A stretch of 64,000 nt of DNA. Origin: Echinometra lucunter. Lineage: Eukaryota > Echinodermata > Echinoidea > Camarodonta > Echinometridae. Position 1 is the first letter of the stretch; each line of letters starts with the position of its first letter. Location of the stretch: positions 15,761,285 through 15,825,284 of the forward strand of contig CM057167.1 of NCBI GenBank assembly GCA_029962745.1, in the 5' to 3' direction. A model generated the notes under the pieces. That model made no database searches, was not told where the DNA came from, and was given only the letters and a program-made list of their open reading frames with translations. Positions 10,921 through 25,300 of this stretch are shown here, piece by piece. The position numbers were made by a program, and so were the translations under genes.

Positions 10921-13900
10921 CTGATATAAAAATAATAATAGTAATAATAATCATCATCATCATCATAATACAAATGAGCCGCTGTAACAAATTTGTACTC
11001 TGGCCGGAATTCACAAAGGTGGTTTGGATTTAGACCACGATATATGCAGATTTCATGGCATAAGTGCGCTTGATTTAACACGTACACTTGGAAAAGTCCA
11101 ATAATAAAAGCACATGTATGGCAAAAGGCACTAAATTCACACTAGTTGCTATGGTTTAGACCACGGTTTATTTACACTTATTTAGATGAACCGTGAGTAA
11201 AATTGGTTCATGTTTTAAGCATATATTATGTAAACAACAATGCTGTTATGCTAACCAATTTCCACATTGGGGGAAGAAGGTTAGCATTACAAAATGTCTG
11301 CAGAACAGTTAGTCTCCCAAGCATGTGTTCCCTACTCTGCAGCCTATATGAGTAGCTATATTACTATACCAGGTGTCCCAGAAAAAGCAGAACGGTGGAT
11401 TTTCAGTACTTTACCTTCAGGAAGTAGATGATCTTTTTACTTTTAGTGGTAAAGCATCTTCTACCAAAGAAGATAATACCAAGATCATTAAATTTGGTGA
11501 AGTAATTTTGATTCTATGCCTGTTTCTTAAAATACAGTAATTTTCGAATTTCGCATCTTTTTCACGACAGTGGGGAGCAGAATTGTGTCAGGAATGACCT
11601 GTCATATGGTATGTGTATGGCACTTTTTGTTGCTGACATGCATCAATGGACTTCCCTCAAACATCCTATTATGGAAGGCCATCCTGACACAAAGCTACTC
11701 TCATCAGTCGCCAAAAATTTGAAAATGACTGTATTTTAAGAAAAGGGCATAGAATAAAAATTACTTAACCAAATTCAATGGTCTTGGTATCATTTTCTTC
11801 GGTAGACGATGCTTTACCCACTGATGTAAAAAGATTATCTACTTTTTGAAGGTGAAGTACTGAAAATCCATCGTTCCGCTTTTTCTGGGACACCCGGTAT
11901 AAGGGACATGTTGCGAGCTGCTTACCTCACATCGCTGTCTGATTGATACTTTCTCTTTCTCATGGTTCTCCTCCATCTTGGCTTTCATCTCCTCAAATAT
12001 TTCTCTCTGTCTCAGGTCTAATTCACCTTTCAGAGCCTCCATCTCCCACTCATGCTGGTCTTTCAAGTCCTGAACCCATTCAAATAGAAAAATAAAATCA
12101 GAAATTAAATACATAATCATTTATCTACTTCATTTTCCACTTCATCTTTTGCACTATTACAAGGACCATTTCAAATGGAGGGTGTTAATTTCTTCTTTTT
12201 TTTTTTTTAAAGCAACACATGCACGCATTGGTATCAATATACATATAGCACATCACTTTATTTGAAAGATGATAAAACAGCAATGTAGATAAAATGCCTT
12301 GCTCAAGGGCATCAGTGCCGTGCCGGGGATCGAACCCCGGACCGTCGCGTCCCCAGTCAAGCGCCTTAAACCACTCAACTACGGCACCTCTTCTGTAATT
12401 AATGTTGAACCCAATTTGTTGAAAAACTGTCTCAAAAAAAACAAAACAAAAAAAAAATCCTCAGATTTTCATATGTGCCCACAAGGGTCGAAAGTGATCA
12501 TCTGATATTCAGTCACAGACAGAAGTTCCCACTTCTTTTTCTAAAAATACAGAGGAAAAAGGTTACCACATTCAGGTGTCTTGCAGAAAATGACTGAAAA
12601 TAAAAAAACACCCGAAAATTCCACAACCGATTTTTATCATTCATCCAACCCACGTGGTTCCATGAGGTACTTCATATGGTGCATTATTATTGCAGTTTCA
12701 AAACAACTTGAAATATGGTTCACATTGGAGGAGGTGCCATGGCTCAGCGCTGTGGCTCAGTGGATAGAATAGTGGTCTCGTAACTGGGAGTACCCAGGTT
12801 CGAAACCAAGTGGATGTGCTCATGCCCTTTGGTAAGGTATTCATCCTAATTACCAAGTCCTTCGGAGGGGACTTAAAGCCGTCGGTCCCCTGGTTGCTTA
12901 CTAGCAAGCATACACATGCTTTCTTAGCAGTCAGGTAAATTAACCAACCATCTAACCATTATTTTAAAGAATTTACTTGGGCAGTGTGTGTAAAACAATC
13001 CATCAATATTACCAAGAAAAGCGATGAACTTGCTGAAAATTTTTAAAATTCAATATATGTTCTCATATCACCTTTAGTATCTGTACATGTTTAGCTTGAT
13101 CTTGTTTCATCATTTTCTCATGAACAGACTTTATAGCTCCTATCTTCTTTTTCTTTCTCTCCTTCTCACTATCCCCCCCCCCTCCTGCCCTGCTATGCCC
13201 CTGAAGATGACAACATTCATGCTTACCTGTAGTCTTTAAACATGTTCAGCTTGGTCTTGTTCCATTATTCTCTCATGAACAGACTTTACAGCTTCTTTTT
13301 CTTTCACTCCTCTTCACTACCCCCCCCCTCCCGCAACCCCCGCCACCCCCGCCACCCCTGCCCTGCTATGCCCCTGAAGATGACAACATTCATGCTTACC
13401 TGTAGTGTTTGGACATGTTCAGCCTGGTCTTGTTCCATCATTCTCTCATGAACAGATTTAATCGCCCCAAGTTGCTTCTTCCTCTCTTCCTCCAATTCTC
13501 CCTTCATGCCTTGGATGCGGGATTCAAAGTCAGCTTTCATCTCTTCGAGCTGTAGGATGTAATTCAAAAGGGCATGTCCACAACAAAGGGCATAACAAAA
13601 TACAGCATGCACTCAGTGAAAGAGAGAAAAATACAGGAGCATTTTATCTCTAGAAAGCTCCAAAAGAGCTCCGGTTAAGAAAACGAAATGTAGAGCTTCA
13701 CTGAACAAGAAGGCATTTTATCATTTTATTTACACTATATATGATTAAACTTAATATTCAAAATTTTCCTTCTCTGTTTAACAGACCTGGGGGTGTTTCA
13801 CAAAGGGTTAAGCTGGACTTAATGCCTAAGCGCCAATGTGCATCCGGTATTTAACGCATAATCTCGTTGATAGACTTCCCGATCGCGCATCCCATGAGCA

Positions 13901-16900
13901 TGATCTGACCAATGCAGTGATGCATAATATACAGCACGCAATTACATGTAGGAATTTAAGTGCAACTTTAAGTCCAACTTAACTCTTTGTAAAACGCCCC
14001 CATATAGTTTACAACCTCACTTTCTCTCCCTCACTCGTTCTCTCTCTCTCTCTTTCTCCCTCCCTTCTTTATTTTCTCTCATTCACTGTTATTTCTCATT
14101 CATTTTCTCTATTTTTTTCTCTGCCCCCTCCCCCCGTCTCTCTCTCTCTTTATCTCTGTTATACAAGAGACATTTACTAGCTTTGCAATATACATGTACA
14201 TGCACCAACTCTTCAGTGGAAAGTGAAGAAAAGATTATAGGGATGCAAAATAGAAAAGGATGCATGGAAATTTGCTGTAAATATCAATTTTAAGCAAATT
14301 CATCTATTGGTTTGGACATTTTATAACTCTGTTGATATTTCGATGGCCAGAAAATCTAAATGTAATTTTTATGTATACAGTATTGAAACTTTTTTTTGTT
14401 TTTTTCTGCCATAATGCTGAAGGACAATCATCATTCCGGGGTATTTCTAGGCAGCTTCCCAAAACTTTGAATTGTATCATGATCATCCTTTACAAAACAT
14501 TATTGTTGATGATACTTGTAACATTGCTATAATGTTCTGTGCTTCTTCTTTTATAATATCCTTCTTTGATCTCCAAAATTATTTCATGTGAGAAAATGCA
14601 AAACATCTGTTCCCCCTTGTGGGTGTCTATAAAGAAGAAGGGAAAGGTGGATGTTGGCATAAGATTATTTTGTTTTGCTTGCACCACCTTTTCATTTTTT
14701 CTTAAAGTGTATTTATTTTTCTTTCTTTTTTTAAAGATACATGTACGTATGAGCTTCTCTGAGGGACACTATTCAAAGATATTTTAGCATAGCATACATT
14801 TTTGGAAAAAGCAGTACTTCATCTTTCTCTTTGCTTGAAAAGGCATTGATATGTTTACGTTGTTGCACTATTTTTAGATTGCTGATTCAGAATCATGAGT
14901 TTTTTTAAATTTCACATAAAGTAAAATCTGGTGAAATTTAGCTATTCAGATATTCATTTCAATTTCACTCTCTATACATGTGTTACAACTTTAATAAATG
15001 ATTGTGTCGTAAAAAGTCTGGGCCATATCAGGACAACATAATGAAAACAAGAAAGTGCGATAACAAACAGAAAATGAAATCATGTGAAGCTTGCATGGAC
15101 AGGAAGAATGAAAGAGAGTCCTAGAAAAGAGATGAAACCTTGCTGAAAGTGTCATGCAAAAACATGCACATGTCAGGCAAAAGCATGCACAATTCATGCA
15201 AATGGATTTTAGGTGCAGAAAGAATGAAGGTAAATATTCATTTTCCCATGAATTAATAAAAGAAAAGGATGATGGGCTGTTCTTACACTAGCATGCTTTG
15301 ATATCAGTACAAGTTAATTGAATAAAAACAAACTTTTACTCGAGTTCAGTAGGTTTCTTGTGGAAGTCATTTTAATTATAAAAATAACATGCACACTTCA
15401 AAATAACATCTTGAAAATATTCACAGGACAAAAACTTTGTTTCACAGCAACAAATGAGTTAAGTCTGGGTCAAAATCAGAATCAATATCATCTTCTAGAA
15501 AACGCAGCTGATTTTTTTTTTCTTTTCTCATGATTCTTACCAATTTTTGGCACAAGGCACTGTGCTTTTAGCTTTAAAAAATAAAAACAAAAAAACATGG
15601 GGTCTTTGGAAATACAAAGAGAATTTGTAAAAGAAAAATTACAACCTGAAAATTTGGCAAGCTTTCATACAATTCCACAAAAGATAAATCAAGTTTGAAG
15701 AAATTTTTCAAAATTCAAGAACTCAGATATACCGGTAACTGATTGAGAAACTCTTTGCATCATAATTAACTAGAATTATATCAACCAACAGTGTGCATGA
15801 TATTAGTTAAACAAAATCATTTTTCATAAAAGCTTTTTATCAATTTACATTTTATTCAAAGAGAAATCAATTTTCTATGGAATTTCCTAGAATTTGTTTC
15901 ACCCTAAAAGGACAAGGAAGGGATATTAATTTTAATATATTCGTAGTATATTGTTCACATATTAGTCACTCCTAAATTTTTTCGCTTGTCATATTATCAA
16001 AGGAAATGAGTATAACTAAAAATGAATCTATTTAAACTAACCAAAGTCACAACTTAGTGTTTACTTCTCCTTGGAAAGAAAATATATCAATTAATATCAA
16101 AATGCAATTTGAAATGAAATTTGATATATATATATATATATATATTAGATATAACCACTATATCATATAAAATAGGCCAGGAACTGCACAGCAATTATTT
16201 TGGGGCTTGAAAGACATTTCAAAAGCAAATTAAAATTGCATCCTAGTTTTTGGGGATAGAAATGCAAAATATTAAATTGGGACAGAAAGCACATGGTAGA
16301 AGGACACACAAGAATAAAATTTGCTCTAAAGATAAAAATAGATTAGCACGGAAAGAGGAAAGGAATGATAACAAAAAATGGGAATATAAACAAAGGGATG
16401 GAAAATAAACATGCAGAAAAACATGAATGGTTAAAACATAAAACAAAAGTGAGAAAAGAAATGGTAGGAAAAAGTGAGAAAAATTGGTTCCAATCCTGAT
16501 TTTGACCCAGACTTTTACAAACAATTAACATTTTTTCGAAATATTGCAACTTAGAAGTTCATAAAAGATATTATTCATTTACAACACACGGATGTGTATC
16601 AATTTGTCATTCTGTTAATAACATAAAAAGATGGAAAACAGAATCAATGTCAGTGGATAAATTTGTGTATAAGTTCGCAGTTATTTTTTCAAATTAAGAT
16701 TAAATTATTATGAGTAAATTACATGTAATTCATCTTCTTAATAAGCTTTCTTTCACATGAAAGAAATATAAGGGAAAGCATTCCACATCAAACATGATAA
16801 AATATACTTTCTAGCACCGTCTGAATCTCGATCCATAAAGTGAATTAAATTCAAATTTCGACCTCATGTAGCAGTATCATTAAATGTTATTATAAAGTTT

Positions 16901-19900
16901 CAAAGATACATTATTGTTTATTATACTATTCTAATCTGTTTCCTACAATGAAATGTAATTTAATTATGGCATCATGATGTATATTTCATATCAGTCAATA
17001 TACAAAACAGGATCAGTTTCTATCTTTCACAGTCACAGTGTGAGTTCTTAATGAGCCTTTCAAAATGACTACTCAAAATTCTGTTATTAAACTGATTTTA
17101 CTTTTTTATCATCAGTTTTCCTAAAACTTTTTGTCCCCATTTTCATGGAATGGCCCATTTATTAGCTCATACAGTGTATATACTTTGACGCAAATGATGC
17201 ATGACGGCATTCTATCTGATATTATTGCAGTATAACACACATTTTCCATAAACCCTAGCCCGAGTTATCTTGGGTTTAGTGTTCAATGTTCGTAATATAT
17301 CTCTGACAACATCAATCACAAAAAAATAATTAATACTCAGCTCTGTCTGAGTAAAAACTGCACATTTGTGGTTATCACAAGATCAGCAATATTGGACGTA
17401 TATATCAAAACTATATATCAAAGATTGCATAGATCGAATAGTGGTCCAGCCCCAAAATGTGTGACACAGGCACTTTCTGTCTGGCAAATCAACAGTTCAA
17501 GAGCCATAAGGTCCTTATAGGTGTAACCATGCCCTCTCAGAAGAATATGACCATCTCAAATCATTTCAGCAATCTCTTGCCAATATTCAATATTGGTATG
17601 AAAAGGCAGTAGATCTAAATGTAATCTGCACTCTGAATATACAACCACGTACATATGAAAATTTTTAAAAGGGGAATTTTAAGCTGGTAGAATACAAGTA
17701 ATCTGAAACTTTAAATAAAGCTCTAATACAGCTTCTCAATGAAATGATAAAGTGTTCCTTCATTTTATATATTCATAACAAAATCAAAGATATTAGAAAA
17801 TTTGACTTCTGTTGAAAAGCACGAGACTGATATGTACATAATGTAAATGTAGCCATTATCACTATTGTTAATATCATCATTAATTACATGTAGGACTATT
17901 ACAGGGTGTAGGTGTACTAGCCACATACATGTAATTCATGATTATTCAAATTTAGCACAAAAAAATACTAATAATTTCTTTATTCATAGTCAATTTCATC
18001 TTTTCATAATGTGATTTACAAATGAATTTTGTCCAAATGCTGAACTTGATTATTCTGAACAATCCATTCATGAGATAATACAGAAAATTCTAATTTTGCA
18101 TTGGTTTCGACTGGTTCTAGGACAACTCCCCCGAGAGGACAAGTCCCCCGATACGATTCCCACCTGACAACTCCCCCTGGAGGACAGCTCCCCCGAGGGC
18201 AACTCTCCCCGGAGGACACTTTTCCCCGGATGACAACTCCCCAAGGACAGCTCCCCCAGTCCCCGGGGGAGTTGTCCTGATACAGTTTCAACTGAATTCA
18301 AGCTAACATAAATCAATTTCGATGTAATGTTTTGGCTTTGAGGTTTGATCGCCATTTTTTTTCATTTCCATGTGTATCACACATTTGCGACATTTCTATG
18401 GAAGACTAATTCTACCTGTAGCATTTTTTTTTTTCTCACAAAGAATAATTTTTCATTGATGATGCCCTTTTTCGGAATCAAGTTGTCTTGAATAATTTAA
18501 CTACATGTATCTTAATCCACCCTTTCATCACAAAATTGGCTAACTGGTAATATGGCTTCCATCTTTAATATAGCTTCTCAATGAAACGTTAGAATACAAT
18601 GTATTCCTTCATTTCATATATTTATGTATTCTCTATCTCACAATATATACAGACAACATACTTTATTCTATAAAACACCTTGTATTACTTGGAAAAATTA
18701 CTATCCGTACTAGAATGCTCTTCTTTTTTAGCTCAAGTGATGCCAAACAAATATTCTTCATGTCTCTGAGTTATCTTTTTCACAAACTTCCTTCTGGTAA
18801 TTTAGAAGAAACAGGAATTATAGTCTTGATCAATGAAGAAAAATTTTCATGTTTTCTTTTCACAGTAGCAAAATATAACAATGAAAGACTATAAATACAT
18901 TGTAAGTATATGATATTGACTTCCAGACCAACAAGAAAACTATAGTGGAATGTTTTCATGATTTGGTATTTAGTTCTTATGAAACTGGAAAGAAAGATTT
19001 GAAATTACTGAAGTTGAAGTTATATGATCTTTCTATCATTTTTCCTGCAATGATTTCTTTGCCTGAGTTATATTCTTTCTTCCTTTTTTTTTCATTTGTT
19101 GTCATTCCAACCACTTCCTTCACCAATTTCGGTGACCCTATCGGTCCATTTCCAAACTGTCAAGATTTAGATGTAAATTATGACAACGATATGGAAAAAT
19201 AATGTGAAACCCCAGATCACTGCTAAACTAATACTAAACCATGTACATGCAGTGTGTCTCAAAGACACAATGAGTTGCTATTATTGCATCTAATGCCTAT
19301 TTGCAGCTTTAAATCATATATTTCTATCTAATCCCTGACAAACTCGTCCAACATGGGTATTGCACTTGTAGTAAGAGTGATCTGGATGAGAACCAGGAAA
19401 TCACTAGAAGAAAACCTGAAAATCTATTAGGGGTAAAAAGACACATGGACATGTGACCTGAAGATCTAGCGACAGAAACATATTTTCAAGCTAAACCAGT
19501 TTGAAATCATTCAGAATCTAAAACGTTTTGTTTGGTCTCACCAAATTGTGAACGTAGCATTGTTGTTTTTTAACTTACAATTCAAAGATGAGATTAAACT
19601 TACGGTGATAATGTATATCTCAAGAATATAGCACACTGTTAGAATTAAACAAGATTGAAGATCAACCTTGTACTTGAAAGATGAGATCTAATCTTCAAGC
19701 TTTAAGTGTTCAGTAATCCCCAAACTTTGGTGTTCCTCAACTGATTATGGACTTAACATTATATCCAAGCTCCAAAATACACCACAAAAATTTGAAAAAA
19801 AAAAAAATTACCAAATCCATGACCTTGACAAACTTTGTCTTTTAACTATATATCAATTTGTTGATTGCTCAAAATTGCTCCAAAATTGCTCAACACAAAA

Positions 19901-20525
19901 TGAGTGTCTATGATTTATGACTTATTCAAAAATAAATATTTCATCCAGGGGGGGCAAATGGGTAAGTTTCTAGATTTGCAGGGTTCTCATCCAGCAGTGA
20001 ACAGTCAAAAAATATCTCATGAAAAAAAATTCTTATTTTGAACATGCACACAGTACATATATCTGTACTGAGAACATCACATATCTCAGACATGAATGAT
20101 ATTTCCCTTTCTTCTGTGTTAACATGACTGAAGTAATAATAATCACCAATGACTAACTATTGCCCTAGTTTCCTGTTAATGCGAATAAAAATGTGAAAAC
20201 ATGTTTTGAACATGAAACCTCATGTAAATGCTCATGTAAATTCTTTTCACTTCTCTTCACTTTATTTTTGGCAAGAAAATGGCACATGTACAGAAGAGCT
20301 CATGGAAGATTCGATTAAGTATCTACTTGCAGGACGTTTTTTGTTTTTATTTTACTTTGATTGATAATTTTGTTTTTCCTGAGGTACCGAATGTGAGTTG
20401 GAAAAAAAAGGAGAGAAAAGACATTTAAGTAAATTACATAACTGATGTAATTCATCCACAGTTATCAGTCACTGACTACATGACTGTCTAAACTAGTTGT
20501 TACAAATTAACAATAATGCTGTTTC

Positions 20526-20587
<62 letters not shown>

Positions 20588-22366
20588 ACCCTTCACCTAA
20601 CTCACCGTCAGTGGAAATTTTACATGTCAAAACTCTAAATGCTTGTAAGTTTAGTCAAACTTGCCCCAACATTGCCAAATTCATGACTATGAGAGTCAGA
20701 CTGATGTTGAAGACTGAACATACATTTATACAGTATAAGATGCCTCAATTTAGTGGGGGGGGGGGGGGAACAAGTGTAATTTTTGGAGTCATTTGCTCTG
20801 CCAGCCCCCCCCCCCCCCAAAAAAAAGTCAAGGCTCGCAAGAACAATTATGCATTGAATTTTTAAAAGGGTTAATCGTTAACTCACTTCAAAAATGATGT
20901 TTGTGTTAGAATCATCGAAAAAGAAAGGCCCTCTTTGGCATAAAAGGGCACTTGGAACATTTTCAACTTGTTAATGAGAACAAACTTAATATCTAGTTAT
21001 AAATGTGAGTGTGAAACCACAAGACCCCCTGCTCAATCTTAATCCATTCATGACAGGAATCATAGGAAGCCTTATTTGATCAGCTTTTCTTTTTTCAAAT
21101 TGGCAACACCCGTATTTTTCCTTCACTGAGTGCCATTTTTCATTATGAAAAAACATGAATCTGAAATGAATATACATACTGATGGAAAGTGTGTTGAAGA
21201 GTTAAGAAGTTGCCAATTTGCATGGGGAAAACAGTGATTTTTTCGATTTCCATCACATTGCCAATTTAAAGATTTTAGTGATTATTTTTCCTTTAAAAAA
21301 TTTTCAGCATGAAGTGACAAATACTGACACAGCCAAAATGAGTGCAGTATGTGTGTAGAATTTTTTGCTCTTTCTGCTAATGTATTTGGTATGATTTTTA
21401 GAGCTTTGCATCAAAAGCTATTAAATCAAACCATACAATGTGGACCCTCTGTCATAAATGGGTTAACCCATTGACTACTGAATTTTCTCTTTCAAATAAG
21501 CCTAATACAGGGACTACCCGATTTCAATTGGCAACAGGTTAATATGAGCACCAACTACTATGCACCTGTGACTGATGTCTGGACTTGAGCAGCGAGATCT
21601 CGGAAAGGTGCTTCTCTGCCTGACGCCCCTCCCTGCAGCTGAACTCCTGCTCCAGGTCCCTGCGCAGCCTGGCCACCGCCTCCGCGTGCTGCCGCTCCAG
21701 GATCAGTCTCATGCCCTCCAGGCGGGCCACCACCTCCTTGTCGGAGTCTGTCCTCAAGGAGTCGAGCTATGCAGGATAAGAAACCAGGAAAGGTAGTAAT
21801 GAAACCAATATGACCACCAATACAGCACTAAAATGGCGGCTACTTGTACAGATCTCACGTCTATCACACAATTTACCAGGGAGGTGTGTTACAAAATCTA
21901 CATGCCTAACTGCTCCAGGAGAGTTATTCGTCCTAAATTTGCTGAAGTTTGCTTACATATTCATTAGTGAAATTTGAATTTGGGCCAATGCTAAAAACTT
22001 CCACTGGTGCATTTGAGCAATAAAGAAATTTACAGGTGTATATCAACAAGCACTACTAAAAAAAAATTCTGCTATGTACATGTATTATGTACTTTATTAT
22101 TTTACCCATCTACACTGAAGAACATGAAGGGAACTTTATAATGCCAAATGAGGTCAGCATGTACATACATGTATAAATCTATTTTTTCCTTAAAGTAAGA
22201 GATGAAAGTCTAACATATACCATGAAAAAATGTCCTTTCACTATCATCACCATCGTCATCATCATGTGATTTTTATGAAATAAATAAATTGAAATGAATT
22301 AAATTTTTAAAAAATTGAATCATTTTCATAGCTGTTACCATCAACATCACTATAATTATCACAATC

Positions 22367-22398
<32 letters not shown>

Positions 22399-25300
22399 CA
22401 CCATCATCACCATCATCATCATCATCAATATCGTCATCATCATCGTCAACATCCCTACATATATTTTTGTACAATTTGTAATTGTTTCTTTTAAGACTCC
22501 CCTTTCTCTTACCTGATTATCATATTTCCTTTTCACAAAGGCTTCTCTGTTCCTGTACTCCAGCTGTTGCTCTCTGAAGCTGGCTTCCCATTTCCTCAGC
22601 TCAAAGTCTTTCTGCTGCAGCTCCGATTCGAGATTTGATTTCTCATTCTCCAACTTGCGGGCTTGATCCTGCAATAAGAAGGGGAAAAAAAATCTTTAAA
22701 TTCTAATCTAAGTTGCAGCATGACCAATCCATGTTTTTTATTAAAAGATATTTGTTCTAATAAATGTTACAAAGACAGTGGTTCATTCATCAATGGTTAA
22801 GTCTAGGCAACAAAACTGTTTAAGAATTATATTCTCATGAGTATATTTCAGTATCAACACAATTAATGTACATACAGTTTATGGAGAGTTGGAGACAATG
22901 TCAAATTTTGCAATGGATAGGACACAGCTGAGGAGTGAGAAGTGCATATAAAAGTAGTGATCCTAGGTGTAAGTTTCTAATCCCAGTCCTCATTACAGGG
23001 AACAAAAATGTTAAGAGTGTTTACCTGTAGCTTTTGTTCCAGTTCCTTGACCTCAGCTTGAAGAGACCTCTTCTGTCTGGCAAGCTCTTGCTCCAATCGG
23101 TCTTTCTCATTTAGTAGTTCCTCTAGACTCTGCTGATTGCCAAGTTGCTTCTGCAGTTCCATCTTCTCATCCAACATCTGCTGCTCCACTGCTTCTTTCT
23201 CTTCCAACTTCTGGAGCAGCATGTCTTTGGCGCAACGAAGAGCCTCTTCCCGCAGAGCCTGCTCATCCAGAGTTTGACCTTTTTCACCATCAGAAGCGGA
23301 CTTCTGTTTCTCAAGTTGCTCCTTCAGGGCGGTTTGTTCAGACTGCAGCTCCAGGAACTGTCTTCCAAAGGTGTCTTGGACCTCTTGGGATATTGCTTCA
23401 GAAGCTTGCATTCGCTTCTCAAGGTCACTGATCTTGGTGCTTAGGTCATTCTTTTCCTCCTCCAGCTTGGCATTTGTCTCCTGCAGAAGCCCGATCTGCA
23501 GATTCTTCTCAGTGAGAATTTCATGCTCAGTCTGGTCCCTGTGGGCAAGACGTTGCTTCAAGTCAATAATTTCCTGTAAGAGGGAGTCTCTGGATGTAGG
23601 TGACTCTCCTTCATTGAGTAACCTTGCTGTAGTGTCTCTCTCCTCCCGCAGGGCTTCCTTGAGAAGCGAGTTTTCTCTCTCATGCAACTCTTTGTTTTCA
23701 TCCAGTTCTTTCTTCAACTTTGCAATTTCTTCCTCTAGACCAGCAATTGCCGCACTCTGATCTTCTAACATCTCAGGCTGGTGATCAATAGCATCCTTTA
23801 GCTGTTGGTTTTCTCTTTCAAGTTCTTCATCAACCAACTTCAACTCCTTTAGCTGCTCCTTTTCTTCTTCAATCATTTCTTCAAGAGCTTCTTTTTCTTC
23901 CTCACCTTCCTGAAGGAGTACCTTCAATGCAGCCAGCTCTTGTTTGAGCTGACGTTCCCTCTGCAACAAGAAGTCGGTCTCTTCATTGGCTTCTGCAAGC
24001 TTGGCTTTCAGGTCTTTATTCTCAGCCCTGAAAGCTTCCACTGTAGTCTCAAGGTCACTGGGCAGGTTGGCAAAGTCTCTCCCATCGCTTGAATCTTCTC
24101 CATCATCTGCTGACGGTGCCGCTGCCGTTGCTACAGGAGCAACAGTACCAGCAATGATCAACTGTTCTTCGATAGGAGTTGGACCCAAAGGTTCATCTTG
24201 TGTATCTCTTCTTTCTAGTTCCATCCTGATCTCTTCTTTCTCTGCCCTTAACTCGCCTATCTTTCTGTCATAGTTTGCAACAGCTTCCTCAAAAGTCTCC
24301 CTTTGTGCCATAATTTCCACATCTCGAACAATCTGCAAGGACTGCTGCCTTGTCAACTGTTCTTCCAGATTAGCCACATGCAACTCTAGCTCTTTGTTCC
24401 TGGTATTCATGAGTTGGTACTGACCAGAGAGAGATTCTAAGGTTCCTAAGGCACTATCTCTCTCTTGTCTCACCACTTCTGCATCTGAAGCACCTTCACC
24501 CCTTTCACTGAAGGAAGCTACTCTGGACTCCAATTCTCCCACGTGGCTCTCCCGTTCTTTCTCTTCAGTTTCAAGCCGATGTTGTAATTCTTCTTTGTCT
24601 GAGAGTAATTGATCTCGCTCAGTCTCCAGGTCAGACATTTTATCTTCCAGGTCATTTCTCTCTGCAGCTTGTCTACACACCTCTCCCTCAAGATCACGTA
24701 TCTTTTCTTCTGACTGTTCAACCTCTTCTTTCAAGCGTTCCAACTCTTGTGCAGCCTTCTCAAGAAGTTCATCTGCTTTCCTCTTCTCCTCTTCAACTTC
24801 CTTCAGTTTCTCTTGAAGTTCAGCTGTGACATCTTCAGTTGCACCTACAGATTGTTCATTTTTCATTCTTTCGATCTCTTCATGCGCCTCTGCCAAGTCA
24901 GATTCCAATCTCATCTTTTCTTCGCTGAGCTGATGCATCTCTGCCTTATGCCCTTCTTTAAGGGATGTCATAGCATCTTGAAGGCCTTCCATTTCATGAC
25001 TCGCATAATCTACCTGCCTCTGAAGTTGCTCCACCTGGTCTTCAAGAGTTTGATTCCTTAATTCCAAGTCAACAGTTTTTTGACCATGTTCCTCAACATA
25101 CCTCTTTGCATTTGTCAATTCTTGCTGCATTCTTTCAATCTCAGACACAAGACTTGCATTCCTCTCTCCAAGTCCTTGCAGTTCTTCTGCAGGAACAGCA
25201 TCGGCTTTCTCTTTCAGTTGTGATTCTAGTTCCTGGATCTTGTTATCAAGCTTGTCTTTCTCCTCCTCATGAGCCATAGTGGCCTTTGCCATGTCTTGCT

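Larger units (their letters stand above)
14002..21038. other. AKAP9 intron 9, no exon seen
   Basis: A long intron of AT-rich sequence. Pyrimidine-rich at 14020-14160, (TA)n at 16124-16145, a GGACAACTCCCC minisatellite near 18113-18275, a fragment of the 93-bp TTAA MITE at 17218-17291 and (CT)n at 20530-20584. The ORFs in it show no family match or coding character. Confidence 0.65.

Noticed and set aside
12315..12387. tRNA with perfect acceptor stem
   Set aside because: The anticodon arm does not fold into a 5-bp stem and 7-nt loop, and the T loop is a base short.
22240..22450. CRISPR-like regular repeat
   Set aside because: Simple ATC microsatellite; no spacers, and the DNA is eukaryotic.
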